Assembly: GCA_040386075.1 (NCBI GenBank)
Contig: JAZKGE010000013.1
Coordinates: 124,001-188,000 of the forward strand
Direction: 5' to 3'
Length of the DNA: 64,000 bases
Source of the DNA: UBA4416 sp040386075
GTDB taxonomy: Bacteria; Bacteroidota; Bacteroidia; B-17B0; Aurantibacillaceae
Below are positions 1 to 8,270 of this stretch, piece after piece. The notes below the pieces were generated by a model. It did not search any database. It was not told where the DNA came from and saw only the letters and a program-made list of their open reading frames with translations. Each line of letters opens with the position of its first letter. The first letter of the stretch is position 1. The position numbers were made by a program, and so were the translations under genes.

Positions 1-1286
1 CCCTGCGTACCGAACCAAAGGTTTCCCTTTTTATCTGCCGCCATGCTCAACACAGCATTATTAGCCAGGCCTTGCGCCGTGCTATAATTCGTAAAGGATT
101 TTCCATCAAATTTACTAACGCCGGCATTATCTGTACCGAACCAAAGGTTACCTGCTTTATCTTCGGCGGCTGTCCTGACAGCATTACCGGCTAAGCCCTG
201 AGCGATGCTATAATTTGTAAAAGATCGCCCATCATACTTACTAACGCCACTGCCATTAGTACCAAACCAAAGGTTTCCTGTTCTATCTTCGGTTATATTC
301 AGTATACCGTCATTAGCCAGGCCCTGAGCTGTTGTATAATTCGTAAAAGATCTTCCGTCGTATTTACTAACACCACCACCATAAGTACCAAACCAAAGAT
401 CTCCATTTTTATCTTCTTCAATGCTCCATACGGTATTATGGGTTAAGCCCTGAGTTACACTATAATGCGTAAAGGATCTTCCATTATACTTGCTGATACC
501 ACCACCCAATGTCCCAAACCAAAGATTCTTTGCTTTGTCTTCGGTAATACTCCACACTGCATTATTGGCTAAACCTTCAGTAGTACTATAATTCGTAAAA
601 GAGACTCCATCGTACTTACTAACACCGCCACCATTAGTACCAAACCAAAGGTTTCCTGATGCATCTTCGATAATACTTAGTACGACATTATTGACCAGGC
701 CATGGGCAGTACTGTAATTTGTAAAGTTTTTTCCGTCGTATTTACTAACGCCGCTGCCATAAGAACCAAACCAAAGGTTCCCTGCCTTATCCTCGGCAAT
801 ACTAAAAATGGTATTATTATCAGCACTCTGAATGGTACGGTAGGTTGTGAACGTTTTTCCATCGTATTTACTAACGCCTTCTGCATTGGTGCCAAACCAA
901 AGGTTTCCTCTTTTATCTTCAACAATGCTCCATACTGTATTATTGGCAAGGCCCTGGGCGGTAGTATAATTTGTAAACGTTTTTCCATCATACTTACTAA
1001 TACCACCTCCATAGGTACCGAACCAAAGGTTTCCTTTACTATCTTCAATAATGCTCCTAACAGCATTGTTAGCCAAACCCTGGGCTGTTGTATAATTCGT
1101 AAAACATCTTCCATCGTATTTACTAACCCCACCGCCATAAGTACCAAACCAAAGGTTTCCCTTTTTATCTTCGGCAATGCTCCACACTGTATTATTAACC
1201 AGGCCTTGCGCTGTGCTATAAGTGGTAAAAGATCTTCCATCATATTTACTAACGCCACCGCCATAAGTACCAAACCAAAGATTTCC
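1..1286 (-). repeat. Tandem 126-bp coding repeats (10 complete units plus a 26-nt partial)
   Basis: Units repeat every 126 bp, in phase with codons (42 residues), and encode the NLWFGT/SKYDG motif of the lipoprotein. Several neighbouring units are very similar at the DNA level, which points to recent duplication or gene conversion. Because 126 is a multiple of three, other frames also stay open across the array and create long spurious reading frames. Confidence 0.9.
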
Positions 1287-1610
1287 CATTTTATCCATAA
1301 AGCCACAATTTATACCGCTCAATGCCAAACCCTGTTCAGTACCAAAATTTGTAAAGCCTGGTTGGCCTAAACCATCGGCAAAAGGATTTGCAGTAATAGT
1401 TGGAGTTCCGGAAGCAATTAGTTTAGGCGCATTGGCTGTAGTTAACTGAGTGACAACCGGTGGCTTTAATGTGTCGGTACCAGGCGTTAGAACAACAGGC
1501 TTTGCAAGTGCTGAAGTCTCAACTAAAGTTTTTATATCGTTTGGTTTACTATTTGTGTTGCAGGAGATAAAGATCAAACAAAACGAAAAAAATAAAATGC
1601 AATTTTTCAT
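1..1610 (-). CDS. Lipoprotein with Reg_prop-type ligand-sensor repeats (3' end cut by window edge)
   Basis: The frame is open from an ATG at 1610 to the window edge, about 536 codons. The N-terminus is a hydrophobic signal ending in a lipobox (FISC, Cys17), so the protein is probably a lipidated envelope protein. After a Thr/Pro-rich linker (about residues 20-105) come ten complete 42-residue repeats and the start of an eleventh. The repeat consensus is NLWFGT-GGGVSKYDG, then FTNYSTAQGLANN, then SI-EDK. This matches the two-component-regulator propeller (Reg_prop) repeat found in periplasmic sensor domains of Bacteroidota hybrid kinases. Those repeats fold as beta-propellers that bind ligands, often glycans. 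No kinase part is visible, and what follows beyond the edge is unknown. The gene lies 57 nt upstream of the GT2 gene's stop, on the same strand, so it may belong to the adjacent glycan operon. Family call is firm; the ligand is unknown. Confidence 0.85.
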   Translation of the reverse strand, partial: MKNCILFFSFCLIFISCNTNSKPNDIKTLVETSALAKPVVLTPGTDTLKPPVVTQLTTANAPKLIASGTPTITANPFADGLGQPGFTNFGTEQGLALSGINCGFMDKMGNLWFGTYGGGVSKYDGRSFTTYSTAQGLVNNTVWSIAEDKKGNLWFGTYGGGVSKYDGRCFTNYTTAQGLANNAVRSIIEDSKGNLWFGTYGGGISKYDGKTFTNYTTAQGLANNTVWSIVEDKRGNLWFGTNAEGVSKYDGKTFTTYRTIQSADNNTIFSIAEDKAGNLWFGSYGSGVSKYDGKNFTNYSTAHGLVNNVVLSIIEDASGNLWFGTNGGGVSKYDGVSFTNYSTTEGLANNAVWSITEDKAKNLWFGTLGGGISKYNGRSFTHYSVTQGLTHNTVWSIEEDKNGDLWFGTYGGGVSKYDGRSFTNYTTAQGLANDGILNITEDRTGNLWFGTNGSGVSKYDGRSFTNYSIAQGLAGNAVRTAAEDKAGNLWFGTDNAGVSKFDGKSFTNYSTAQGLANNAVLSMAADKKGNLWFGTQ

Positions 1611-1667
1611 AGAAACTGGAAAGGTTAATGAAAGCAGAATAAAAAGTAGAACAGTTAAATATAAAAA

Positions 1668-2417
1668 TTACTTTTTAAATAATTGGATAATTTTCCTTAA
1701 AGGCTTGGCATAAAGTGTATAAAAATGGGGTTTCAATCCATTGATCTTCCAGGCCTTTCTGTCCTCATTATTTGCCCTTAGCCTGTTCTTTAAAGATACA
1801 TTGCTCTTCCCGCCTACTCGCATTTTGATAATGAACTCCGGCAAATAGGCCAATTTGATCTTGTGCTTATGGATGAAACGCAACATTAATTCATAGTCGG
1901 CGGCAGACACAAAGCTTAAATTAAAAGCACCGTGTCTTTCGTACACAGATCGTTTCACGAAAAATGTAGGATGTGGCGGCATCCAGCCTTTTAAGAACAT
2001 GCCGTGTTTATAGTTACCTGATTTCCATTTTCTGAAAATCTTATTGGTATCATTCTTATCCACATAGTACAGATCAGCGTAAGCGGCGTCTGCATCCGTT
2101 TCCTGCATTGACCTTACAATATTTTCAATGATCAAATTATTTGTATAAAAGTCATCACTATGAATGATTCCTATAACATCGCCTGTTGCCAAAGCAATTC
2201 CTTTATTAAGTGCGTCGTACAATCCTTTATCCTTTTCAGAAACTACTTTAGAAATTTTATCCTTATACGAATCAACAATAGCTAAAGTACCATCCGTTGA
2301 TCTACCGTCCACAATGATATACTCAATATCCTTGTATGTTTGATTGACCACAGAATCCATCGTGTCACGTAATGTGGCTTCGCTGTTATAGGTTATGGTT
2401 ATGATAGAAACTTTCAC
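1668..2417 (-). CDS. Family 2 glycosyltransferase
   Basis: This 249-residue cytoplasmic inverting glycosyltransferase has a GT-A fold. The N-terminus is a typical GT2 nucleotide-binding strand (VSIITITYN, residues 3-11), followed by VDGRSTDGT around 36-44 and the metal-binding DxD-like SDD at 87-89. A PPHP segment and a late basic region complete the single domain. It resembles WcaA/PGL-type enzymes that add one sugar to a lipid-linked or LPS-core acceptor. The start is GTG, overlapping the TAG stop of the upstream phosphatase gene by one base, which indicates translational coupling. It is the last gene of the heptose gene set. Donor and acceptor cannot be read from the sequence; a heptose donor is an inference from context. 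Confidence 0.85.
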   Translation of the reverse strand: MKVSIITITYNSEATLRDTMDSVVNQTYKDIEYIIVDGRSTDGTLAIVDSYKDKISKVVSEKDKGLYDALNKGIALATGDVIGIIHSDDFYTNNLIIENIVRSMQETDADAAYADLYYVDKNDTNKIFRKWKSGNYKHGMFLKGWMPPHPTFFVKRSVYERHGAFNLSFVSAADYELMLRFIHKHKIKLAYLPEFIIKMRVGGKSNVSLKNRLRANNEDRKAWKINGLKPHFYTLYAKPLRKIIQLFKK

Positions 2418-2968
2418 TATTTAGTAGTTAAAGTATGTGCAAAATAGATCAGTGACTTAAAATTAAAATCAACACGAGGATCTTCTTTCACTTCATCACT
2501 GATATAAACTGTTTTCATGCCGGCATTTCTTCCAAATTCCATATCGCTTAAACTATCACCAACAATAATAGACTTTGTAAAATCAATCGCCGGAAAATCC
2601 TTTTGAGCCTGCAAAGCCATCCCAATTCCGGGTTTACGCGTAGGATGATTTTCGGCTGCTAAGTATGGCGAGTAATAGATCTTATCAATCCTGCCTTTAA
2701 GATAAGTGATCTCGTACATCATGTTCTTATGTATGATTTCAAGATCCTCAGGATAAATGATCTTCTTACCAATACATTGTTGATTGGTGACTACCACTAT
2801 AGTTCCAAAAACAGGATCCAGCATTCTTAATGCATTTAAAGTTCCGTCGATAAATTCAAACTCTGTGGTATGCTTCACATAATCATCCTCCAGCTTTTTA
2901 TTGATGACACCGTCCCTATCCAGGAAGAGTGTCCATGTTTTATCTATGTGCAGATCTTTTAAAATCAT
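2417..2968 (-). CDS. gmhB: HAD-IIIA phosphatase, probable D-glycero-D-manno-heptose-1,7-bisphosphate 7-phosphatase
   Basis: This 183-residue HAD phosphatase has the nucleophile/acid motif FLDRDGV (Asp17, Asp19), motif II (TNQ), and motif III/IV with K and GDSLSDMEFG. Length and motif order match GmhB/HisB-type HAD-IIIA enzymes, which remove the C7 phosphate of heptose-1,7-bisphosphate. The usual zinc-binding cysteine loop of GmhB is not seen: the matching segment (SPYLAAENHPTRKPGIGM) has no Cys. I chose ATG 2968 because the frame upstream of it crosses a dispersed repeat and the end of the preceding gene. The context (gmhA and an HddC-like gene directly upstream) supports heptose over histidinol phosphate. 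Neighbouring GT2 starts within its stop codon. Confidence 0.8.
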   Translation of the reverse strand: MILKDLHIDKTWTLFLDRDGVINKKLEDDYVKHTTEFEFIDGTLNALRMLDPVFGTIVVVTNQQCIGKKIIYPEDLEIIHKNMMYEITYLKGRIDKIYYSPYLAAENHPTRKPGIGMALQAQKDFPAIDFTKSIIVGDSLSDMEFGRNAGMKTVYISDEVKEDPRVDFNFKSLIYFAHTLTTK

Positions 2969-2980
2969 GTTGTTTTTTCC

Positions 2981-3004
2981 GTTCTCGACTTCGCTCGAAC
3001 TGAC
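2981..3004. repeat. Dispersed palindromic repeat (tcgacttcgctcga type), copy 1
   Basis: A 24-nt element with the self-complementary core CTTCG-CT-CGAAG-like sequence. It matches in reverse orientation the element at 34336-34359 with about 22 of 24 bases identical. It sits in the 52-nt gap between the hddC-like and gmhB-like genes, inside an operon. Confidence 0.7.
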
Positions 3005-3020
3005 AAGTTCGGAGTTAATA

Positions 3021-3740
3021 TTAATTTTCTTTATACTTAAAATCCTTAAAATCTGTTTGTGCTTGTTTATAATCTTCGGGAATACCAATATCTATAAAAT
3101 AACCTTCATATTGAAAACCGAAAATATTTAATTCATCAACTCTTTTTTCGTAAAAATCTTTTTCGATAGAGAAGGGAGAATTTTCCTCCGTTTTACTTAA
3201 ATATAACTCCCTATTCAAAATGTAAACACCCCCGTTAATTAAACCGAAACGCTCAACATTGTCCTTTTCTTTAAACGTTTCAATAACATTTAAATCTCCT
3301 AATACGATCGTTCCGTAACGGGCTGCATTGTCAACCTTTCTTAATGCCAACGTGCAATCTGATCTTTTGGAAATATGATTTTTATAATGCATGCTAATAT
3401 CAACATCAAAAAAAGAATCTCCATTCAAAACCAATACATCGTTAGTTACACACTTTGTCATTGCTAAACGAATTCCTCCACCTGTCCCTAAAGGCGTTTC
3501 TTCTTTGGTATAGGAAATCTTAATGCCTTTGTATTCGTTCTTATAATACTCAGAGATCGTTTCAGCTAAATAACCGGTTGACAAAACAACGTGTTCAATT
3601 TGATAATACCTTAAATAATCAAAAACATAATTTAAGAAAGGCTCATTATTTACAGGCGCCATGGGTTTAGGCACATCATTGACCACTGCCTGCAGCCGGG
3701 TACCAAATCCACCGGCCAGTATAATAGCTTCTTTCAGCAA
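3021..3740 (-). CDS. hddC: Sugar-1-phosphate nucleotidyltransferase, probable D-glycero-alpha-D-manno-heptose-1-phosphate guanylyltransferase
   Basis: This 239-residue GT-A-like nucleotidyltransferase begins with the signature LAGGFGTRL (residues 8-16) and DVPKPM (Lys25). GTGGGIRLA follows, then the metal site NGDSF. It has no left-handed beta-helix C-domain, so it is a bare pyrophosphorylase domain like HddC or RmlA-short forms. Sitting between gmhA and gmhB, it most likely activates heptose-1-phosphate with GTP (GDP-heptose route). The start appears to be TTG at 3740, five bases after the gmhA stop; no better in-frame ATG precedes the signature. The pathway's kinase HddA is not found nearby. 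Mannose- or glucose-1-phosphate transfer is the alternative. Confidence 0.78.
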   Translation of the reverse strand: MLKEAIILAGGFGTRLQAVVNDVPKPMAPVNNEPFLNYVFDYLRYYQIEHVVLSTGYLAETISEYYKNEYKGIKISYTKEETPLGTGGGIRLAMTKCVTNDVLVLNGDSFFDVDISMHYKNHISKRSDCTLALRKVDNAARYGTIVLGDLNVIETFKEKDNVERFGLINGGVYILNRELYLSKTEENSPFSIEKDFYEKRVDELNIFGFQYEGYFIDIGIPEDYKQAQTDFKDFKYKEN

Positions 3741-3745
3741 GTTAC

Positions 3746-4327
3746 TTAAGGTTTAGGAAATAAAGCAATTTCAACTAACTCACAAATGGTATGTCCCAGG
3801 ATCATATGACATTCCTGGATACGTGGGGTATCTTTAGATGGAATATTGATCAGGTATTTAGCAGCCTCTTTCATTTTACCACCTGTTTCTCCTGTAAAAG
3901 CCACGGTTACCATACCTATTTCATTGGCAACTTCCAGTGCTTTAAGCACATTGGCTGAGTTACCGCTGGTTGATAAACCGATAAGCACATCGCCTTTACG
4001 TCCCATAGCTTTTGTTAAACGACTGTAAATAACATCATAGCTATAATCATTAGCTACTGCGGTTGTATAACTTGTATTCACATGCAACGCTTCGCTGAAT
4101 AATGGGGGTCTGTCGTAATAAAAACGCCCGGTCAATTCGGCAGCCAGGTGTTGCGCATCTGCAGCTGAACCACCGTTTCCAGCCCATAAAACTTTGCCGT
4201 CATTTTTATAACAGGCAACAATATCATTAACAATTGACTGAATATTACTTAAAATTACATCATTTGATAATAAAGAGGTCTTTAGATCAATAGATGCCTG
4301 TATACGGGATTTAATGTGTTGTATCAT
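3746..4327 (-). CDS. gmhA: Sedoheptulose-7-phosphate isomerase (SIS domain)
   Basis: This 193-residue SIS-domain isomerase has the full length of E. coli GmhA. It converts sedoheptulose 7-phosphate to D-glycero-D-manno-heptose 7-phosphate, the first step of heptose synthesis. The phosphate loop is GNGGSAADAQHLAAEL (residues 50-65), with zinc ligand His60 and catalytic Glu64. STSGNS lies further on, and Gln171 and His179 match the second metal and base positions. The gene stands 50 nt after the membrane glycosyltransferase and five bases before hddC. It is cytoplasmic and probably tetrameric. DiaA is a less likely alternative because the catalytic residues are all present and the context is sugar metabolism. 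Confidence 0.9.
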   Translation of the reverse strand: MIQHIKSRIQASIDLKTSLLSNDVILSNIQSIVNDIVACYKNDGKVLWAGNGGSAADAQHLAAELTGRFYYDRPPLFSEALHVNTSYTTAVANDYSYDVIYSRLTKAMGRKGDVLIGLSTSGNSANVLKALEVANEIGMVTVAFTGETGGKMKEAAKYLINIPSKDTPRIQECHMILGHTICELVEIALFPKP

Positions 4328-4377
4328 GTATGTAAATTTATGATTATTTTCTCAAATATTTAAAAGCTCTTCAGCAA

Positions 4378-6396
4378 TTACTGATAAATTAGTGTTTCAA
4401 AATCATCGTAGAACAACTTGTTCTTACCTTTGTTCCATACAAAGATCTTCATAAGGTATTCTGTTTCCTCTATTTTTGGGATATTAAACAATAATACATG
4501 TCTGCTCCATTCTTTAGTAATAGTAAAATGACTGATGTCATTCGCTGAAAACAAAATTTCCTTGTCTTTACTGGTTATACTTACACATACAAAACACTCT
4601 TTCAATTCGTCAGGAGAGCTAAACTGGGTATTAACTTTTAAAATGGATGTATGCTTGTTTAGCGGTGAAAAATTTATAATCTTGGTACAAACACCGTATT
4701 CGTTTTTTTTATCCATATATCCGGATCTTTTACCTGAATAAGCAAAAGAACTTAAACTATCTATTCCTTCGCAATTATCCGGAATAGTATCAAAACTAAT
4801 ACGCTGTTTATACTTAACCTGCATTTCAGTTAAATTAAAAAAAGTATCAAAATCATTTTTTTTATTACCTGTATTTTTAACAAACACTGAAATATTTTCA
4901 TTACCCCCGATCTTCCGCAGCTCATTGCTGACCTCCGGATATTCACGGTACACGCTATTGATCAGTCTCGTGTTTTCGAGTACAACATAATTATAAGGCC
5001 AGCTCAAAGCATATTTGATCATATCATGGCCCGGATAAATAACAGCAAATCCTTTTCGTTTCATCAAAATAAAGGGATTATTTGGGCCATCTGCTGCCAT
5101 CACCAGGATCTTGGAATCGACAGGAATTTGAAGGGAATCCAACAACCCAACGGCGTCTTGAAAATTTTCGACAGTGGTTTTTTCACCCGAAGTCTTTCTC
5201 TCTCCATCCTGAACAAAATTAGCATAGATCAAAGCAGGTATAAATGACAATAGGATCAAAATACCTGTAACTCTTAAAATTTTGGTATTGCTTATTGGAG
5301 GCAGCTTTGTTACAAATAATAAAAACAGAAAAACGAACGGCACATAAAACGTATCCAGAAAATAATAATCATGATCAAGATACTGGAAGGTCATCAATAT
5401 GTAGTAGCATATACAGCCTGCGAATAATATAAAACAGAAAGCCATAAACCTGGATTCAAGTTTTGATAAAGCAATCTTTTTTCTGATCATGTTCCAAATA
5501 AATAATGTTCCGAGAATACCTAACAATACATAATGTATATGAGTAAAATATTTGAACATCCAGCGGTCATAGGTTGCATATGCAAATTCTATCAGTTCAT
5601 CCAGGCTGCTTGCAGGAATAATATAATTAAGGAACACGGATCCATGCTCACTCCTTAAATAGCCATTGTATAAATAATATCCGTAAATAAGGCCTATTGC
5701 AATACCAAATGAAACCCATACAAACAATTTAATTTTTTTGGTTTTTATGGCCTCTAAAAATTCCAGACACATCATCGCAACCAGAAAAATAGCAAATGGC
5801 AAACGTGACAAAGCCGCAAGTGTTATAAAAAAAACAGTTAAATAAAAATCCTTCTTTTGATCATTCTTAAAAAATCTGAATAGAAAGAACAAAGCGATGA
5901 TACAATTTGCCAAAGAAGGTATAGTTGGTAAAAATCCTGCCTGGTAATACAAGAACACCGGAGAACTTATTGCAAACAAAACAACACAGACGGAGATCAG
6001 GAGAGAATCGGTAAACAATTTACAAAGACGATACAGGAAGAACAGTCCAATAATACTGTATAAAAAAACGTAAATCCTGAAACACCAGGGATCTTGGGTG
6101 TTAAATAACCGCATTAAAACTGACACTATATAATCGTGTATAGGAAAATCAACTGAAGTAATGGTAGTGTTCCTGATCGTTTTAAAATCGCCCGGAAACT
6201 GATTATTATAAATGAACGTTTCGGGATGCAAAAGGTCGCCGCCATTATTAATGAATCCTAAAGATAAGGCATAACGGTCGCATTGAGCCCAATTATGTTT
6301 ATACTGTGGAAATTGATTGAGCGTATTTAATTGAAAAAAAAGACTGATCATACATATCACAAACAGGATAATATATTTATGATACTTTGTTTTCAT
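4378..6396 (-). CDS. GT39/ArnT-like polytopic glycosyltransferase with C-terminal beta-domain
   Basis: A 672-residue membrane protein. An N-terminal membrane segment leads to an extracytoplasmic loop with WAQCDRYAL, the position where PMT/ArnT-type GT-C enzymes carry their catalytic Asp. About ten further hydrophobic segments follow to about residue 385. A soluble part follows, ending in a roughly 150-residue beta-rich domain (from about 525) with the look of a carbohydrate-binding jelly roll. Such enzymes transfer a sugar from a polyprenyl-phosphate donor to a lipid or protein on the outer face of the inner membrane. The stop lies three bases from the start-proximal end of the next gene in the operon, and gmhA follows 50 nt on. 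Substrate unknown; the class call rests on topology and the Asp loop. Confidence 0.72.
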   Translation of the reverse strand: MKTKYHKYIILFVICMISLFFQLNTLNQFPQYKHNWAQCDRYALSLGFINNGGDLLHPETFIYNNQFPGDFKTIRNTTITSVDFPIHDYIVSVLMRLFNTQDPWCFRIYVFLYSIIGLFFLYRLCKLFTDSLLISVCVVLFAISSPVFLYYQAGFLPTIPSLANCIIALFFLFRFFKNDQKKDFYLTVFFITLAALSRLPFAIFLVAMMCLEFLEAIKTKKIKLFVWVSFGIAIGLIYGYYLYNGYLRSEHGSVFLNYIIPASSLDELIEFAYATYDRWMFKYFTHIHYVLLGILGTLFIWNMIRKKIALSKLESRFMAFCFILFAGCICYYILMTFQYLDHDYYFLDTFYVPFVFLFLLFVTKLPPISNTKILRVTGILILLSFIPALIYANFVQDGERKTSGEKTTVENFQDAVGLLDSLQIPVDSKILVMAADGPNNPFILMKRKGFAVIYPGHDMIKYALSWPYNYVVLENTRLINSVYREYPEVSNELRKIGGNENISVFVKNTGNKKNDFDTFFNLTEMQVKYKQRISFDTIPDNCEGIDSLSSFAYSGKRSGYMDKKNEYGVCTKIINFSPLNKHTSILKVNTQFSSPDELKECFVCVSITSKDKEILFSANDISHFTITKEWSRHVLLFNIPKIEETEYLMKIFVWNKGKNKLFYDDFETLIYQ

Positions 6397-6398
6397 TA

Positions 6399-8270
6399 TT
6401 AAAATTGATTTTTATTGATGCGATAACTAAATACTTGAATATATGCTTTTAACAGCTTGCTCAACTCATTAGCTTTTGATTGATTTTCCTGATTGATCGG
6501 TAAAACCGTAATTGTTCTGTCTTCATTACACCTGCAAAGCCTGATCACCTGTTTTGTGTTATTATCATAATCCAGTAAATAAGGGTAATCAAAAATATGA
6601 AACAAACCATTACTGCCAAACTGAACAGTTGGATGTTTATCAGAAAGTGCTGAGACACCTAAACAATTGAATGGTTTATTGTAACCAAGGTAGTCAAGTA
6701 TGGTTGGATACATGTCTATTTGCGAAGCAGAATGGTTTTGAACTTTATTGAATGCCGTATCACCAACTGCTAAAAAAGATATAGAAATAGCGAATTCATT
6801 CACCGGATTGGCTTCATAATTCACAAAACTGCCGGATGTGTGATCTGCACAAATAGCAATGATGGAATTCTTAAACCATTCCTCATTTTTTATCTTTGCA
6901 AAAAATAACTTTAAGGAAATATCCGAATACATGATACTTTTCATAACCGGGTCTTTTATCGTATCCAGAATAGTTTTATAAGGTTCCGGAACCGGAAAAG
7001 GATGATGAAGCGAAACGGTTAATAAAGCTGCACAAAAAGGTTGCGGCAAAGTTTTTAATTTTGTGGCAACATGTGGAAGATACAAATGATCATCAACGCC
7101 CCAACCAACATTTTCATATTTACTGTCGTAATCCCGCTGGTCAAAATAATTTTTAGTGAAATTGATATTCATGTAATTTTCAAAGCCAAAGGTTGTTTTT
7201 ACTCCGCCATAAAAAAATGCCGTTGTATAACCTTCCTTTTCCAGTAAGGAAGAAATACCATGAACCGTATTGGTACTATAATTAGAATAACAGTAATTTT
7301 TTTCCATGAAGGAAGGTATACCCGACAACACAGATGGCAAAGCATCTATGGTCATTCGGCCATTGGCTTCGCCATATCTGTAAGTTCTTGCGTGGCTCAA
7401 TAAAGAATCCAGGAAAGGGGTATACGGTTTTATGACAGGATTAAATAACCCTATGCGCTCAGAACAAAAGCTTTCGAGCAGGATAAAAACAATGTTCTTT
7501 TTTTTGAATTCCTTAGAAATAAAATGTTTTTTAAAACCGATCAGTCTTTCAGCTTCATCCTGATCAAAATAAGTTTCGATAGGAACATTCTCATTTTCTA
7601 GTGTGTGTATGAATTGAAAAGGCGTATTACTTGCCAGCCACTGCAACTTAGGATCGACTAACGATGGGATGTCAAATGCCATAAAAGGACGAATACCATA
7701 ACCGCCTCGCATAATGGTAGCGAACAAAAAAATTGCCAATACTATATTTACCAGCTTAAGCGTATATGTTTGTGGAACATTTTTGTAACGGCACAATTGT
7801 TTTTTAAAGATCATAAAAGCTACTACACAAAAACCTATCAAAAGAATCAACAGATACCAGTAATCTTTTATATAAGAACTCATCAGAGCGGGAACTTCCG
7901 ACAGCAGATCAAGCAATTCGGCTCCCATTCGTTTTTTAGTAATAGGATAATAACCCAGGTCGGATAAATTTAAAATACATATAGCTGTAAAACCAATAAC
8001 AAACCAGGTGAGTGCAGCATACCTGGTGACCTTATGCTCAATATTGCAAAACAAAAGGATCAGCCACATTGGCAACAAAAAGTAAAGTGAAGAAATAGCA
8101 TCAGTTAAGGTACCTATCAAAAAAGCCTTTACAAATTCAAAAAAAGAAACATCCGAAAACTCATTGTGAAACAAGACCAGGAAAATCAAACGATGTATCA
8201 GTAAAAAAATAAGACAAAGCCCCAAAAGCTTAAACAAAAAAATAAGTTTATGAAGCTTTACTTTTATCAT
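6399..8270 (-). CDS. LTA-synthase-family (sulfatase-fold) membrane transferase
   Basis: A 623-residue protein with about five N-terminal transmembrane helices (to about residue 190) and a periplasmic alkaline-phosphatase-superfamily domain (about 255-570). The metal site ILLESF (Glu266) and the nucleophile region GRMTIDALPS (Thr307) match LtaS/OpgB-type phosphoglycerol transferases, and the C-terminal ADHT completes the metal site. In Gram-negative bacteria this family adds phosphoglycerol or phosphoethanolamine to glycans or lipid A. It lies two bases upstream of the GT39-like gene and abuts the aldose epimerase gene, so it is very likely co-transcribed. True sulfatase activity is less likely, as the nucleophile is Thr rather than the Cys/Ser of the sulfatase motif. 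Confidence 0.82.
   Translation of the reverse strand: MIKVKLHKLIFLFKLLGLCLIFLLIHRLIFLVLFHNEFSDVSFFEFVKAFLIGTLTDAISSLYFLLPMWLILLFCNIEHKVTRYAALTWFVIGFTAICILNLSDLGYYPITKKRMGAELLDLLSEVPALMSSYIKDYWYLLILLIGFCVVAFMIFKKQLCRYKNVPQTYTLKLVNIVLAIFLFATIMRGGYGIRPFMAFDIPSLVDPKLQWLASNTPFQFIHTLENENVPIETYFDQDEAERLIGFKKHFISKEFKKKNIVFILLESFCSERIGLFNPVIKPYTPFLDSLLSHARTYRYGEANGRMTIDALPSVLSGIPSFMEKNYCYSNYSTNTVHGISSLLEKEGYTTAFFYGGVKTTFGFENYMNINFTKNYFDQRDYDSKYENVGWGVDDHLYLPHVATKLKTLPQPFCAALLTVSLHHPFPVPEPYKTILDTIKDPVMKSIMYSDISLKLFFAKIKNEEWFKNSIIAICADHTSGSFVNYEANPVNEFAISISFLAVGDTAFNKVQNHSASQIDMYPTILDYLGYNKPFNCLGVSALSDKHPTVQFGSNGLFHIFDYPYLLDYDNNTKQVIRLCRCNEDRTITVLPINQENQSKANELSKLLKAYIQVFSYRINKNQF

Noticed and set aside
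677..1370. Long frames on both strands inside the repeat array (677-1306 minus and 702-1370 plus).
   Set aside because: They exist only because the repeat unit is a multiple of three bases. The frame with signal peptide, lipobox and NLWFGT motif is the real one.
1450..1713. Plus-strand frame of 87 codons.
   Set aside because: It lies antisense to the lipoprotein's N-terminal region and GT2 end; composition is random-like.
3021..3088. Longer N-terminus for the HAD phosphatase, overlapping the nucleotidyltransferase gene.
   Set aside because: The extra 40 residues are encoded by a dispersed repeat and the end of hddC; the domain starts after ATG 2968.
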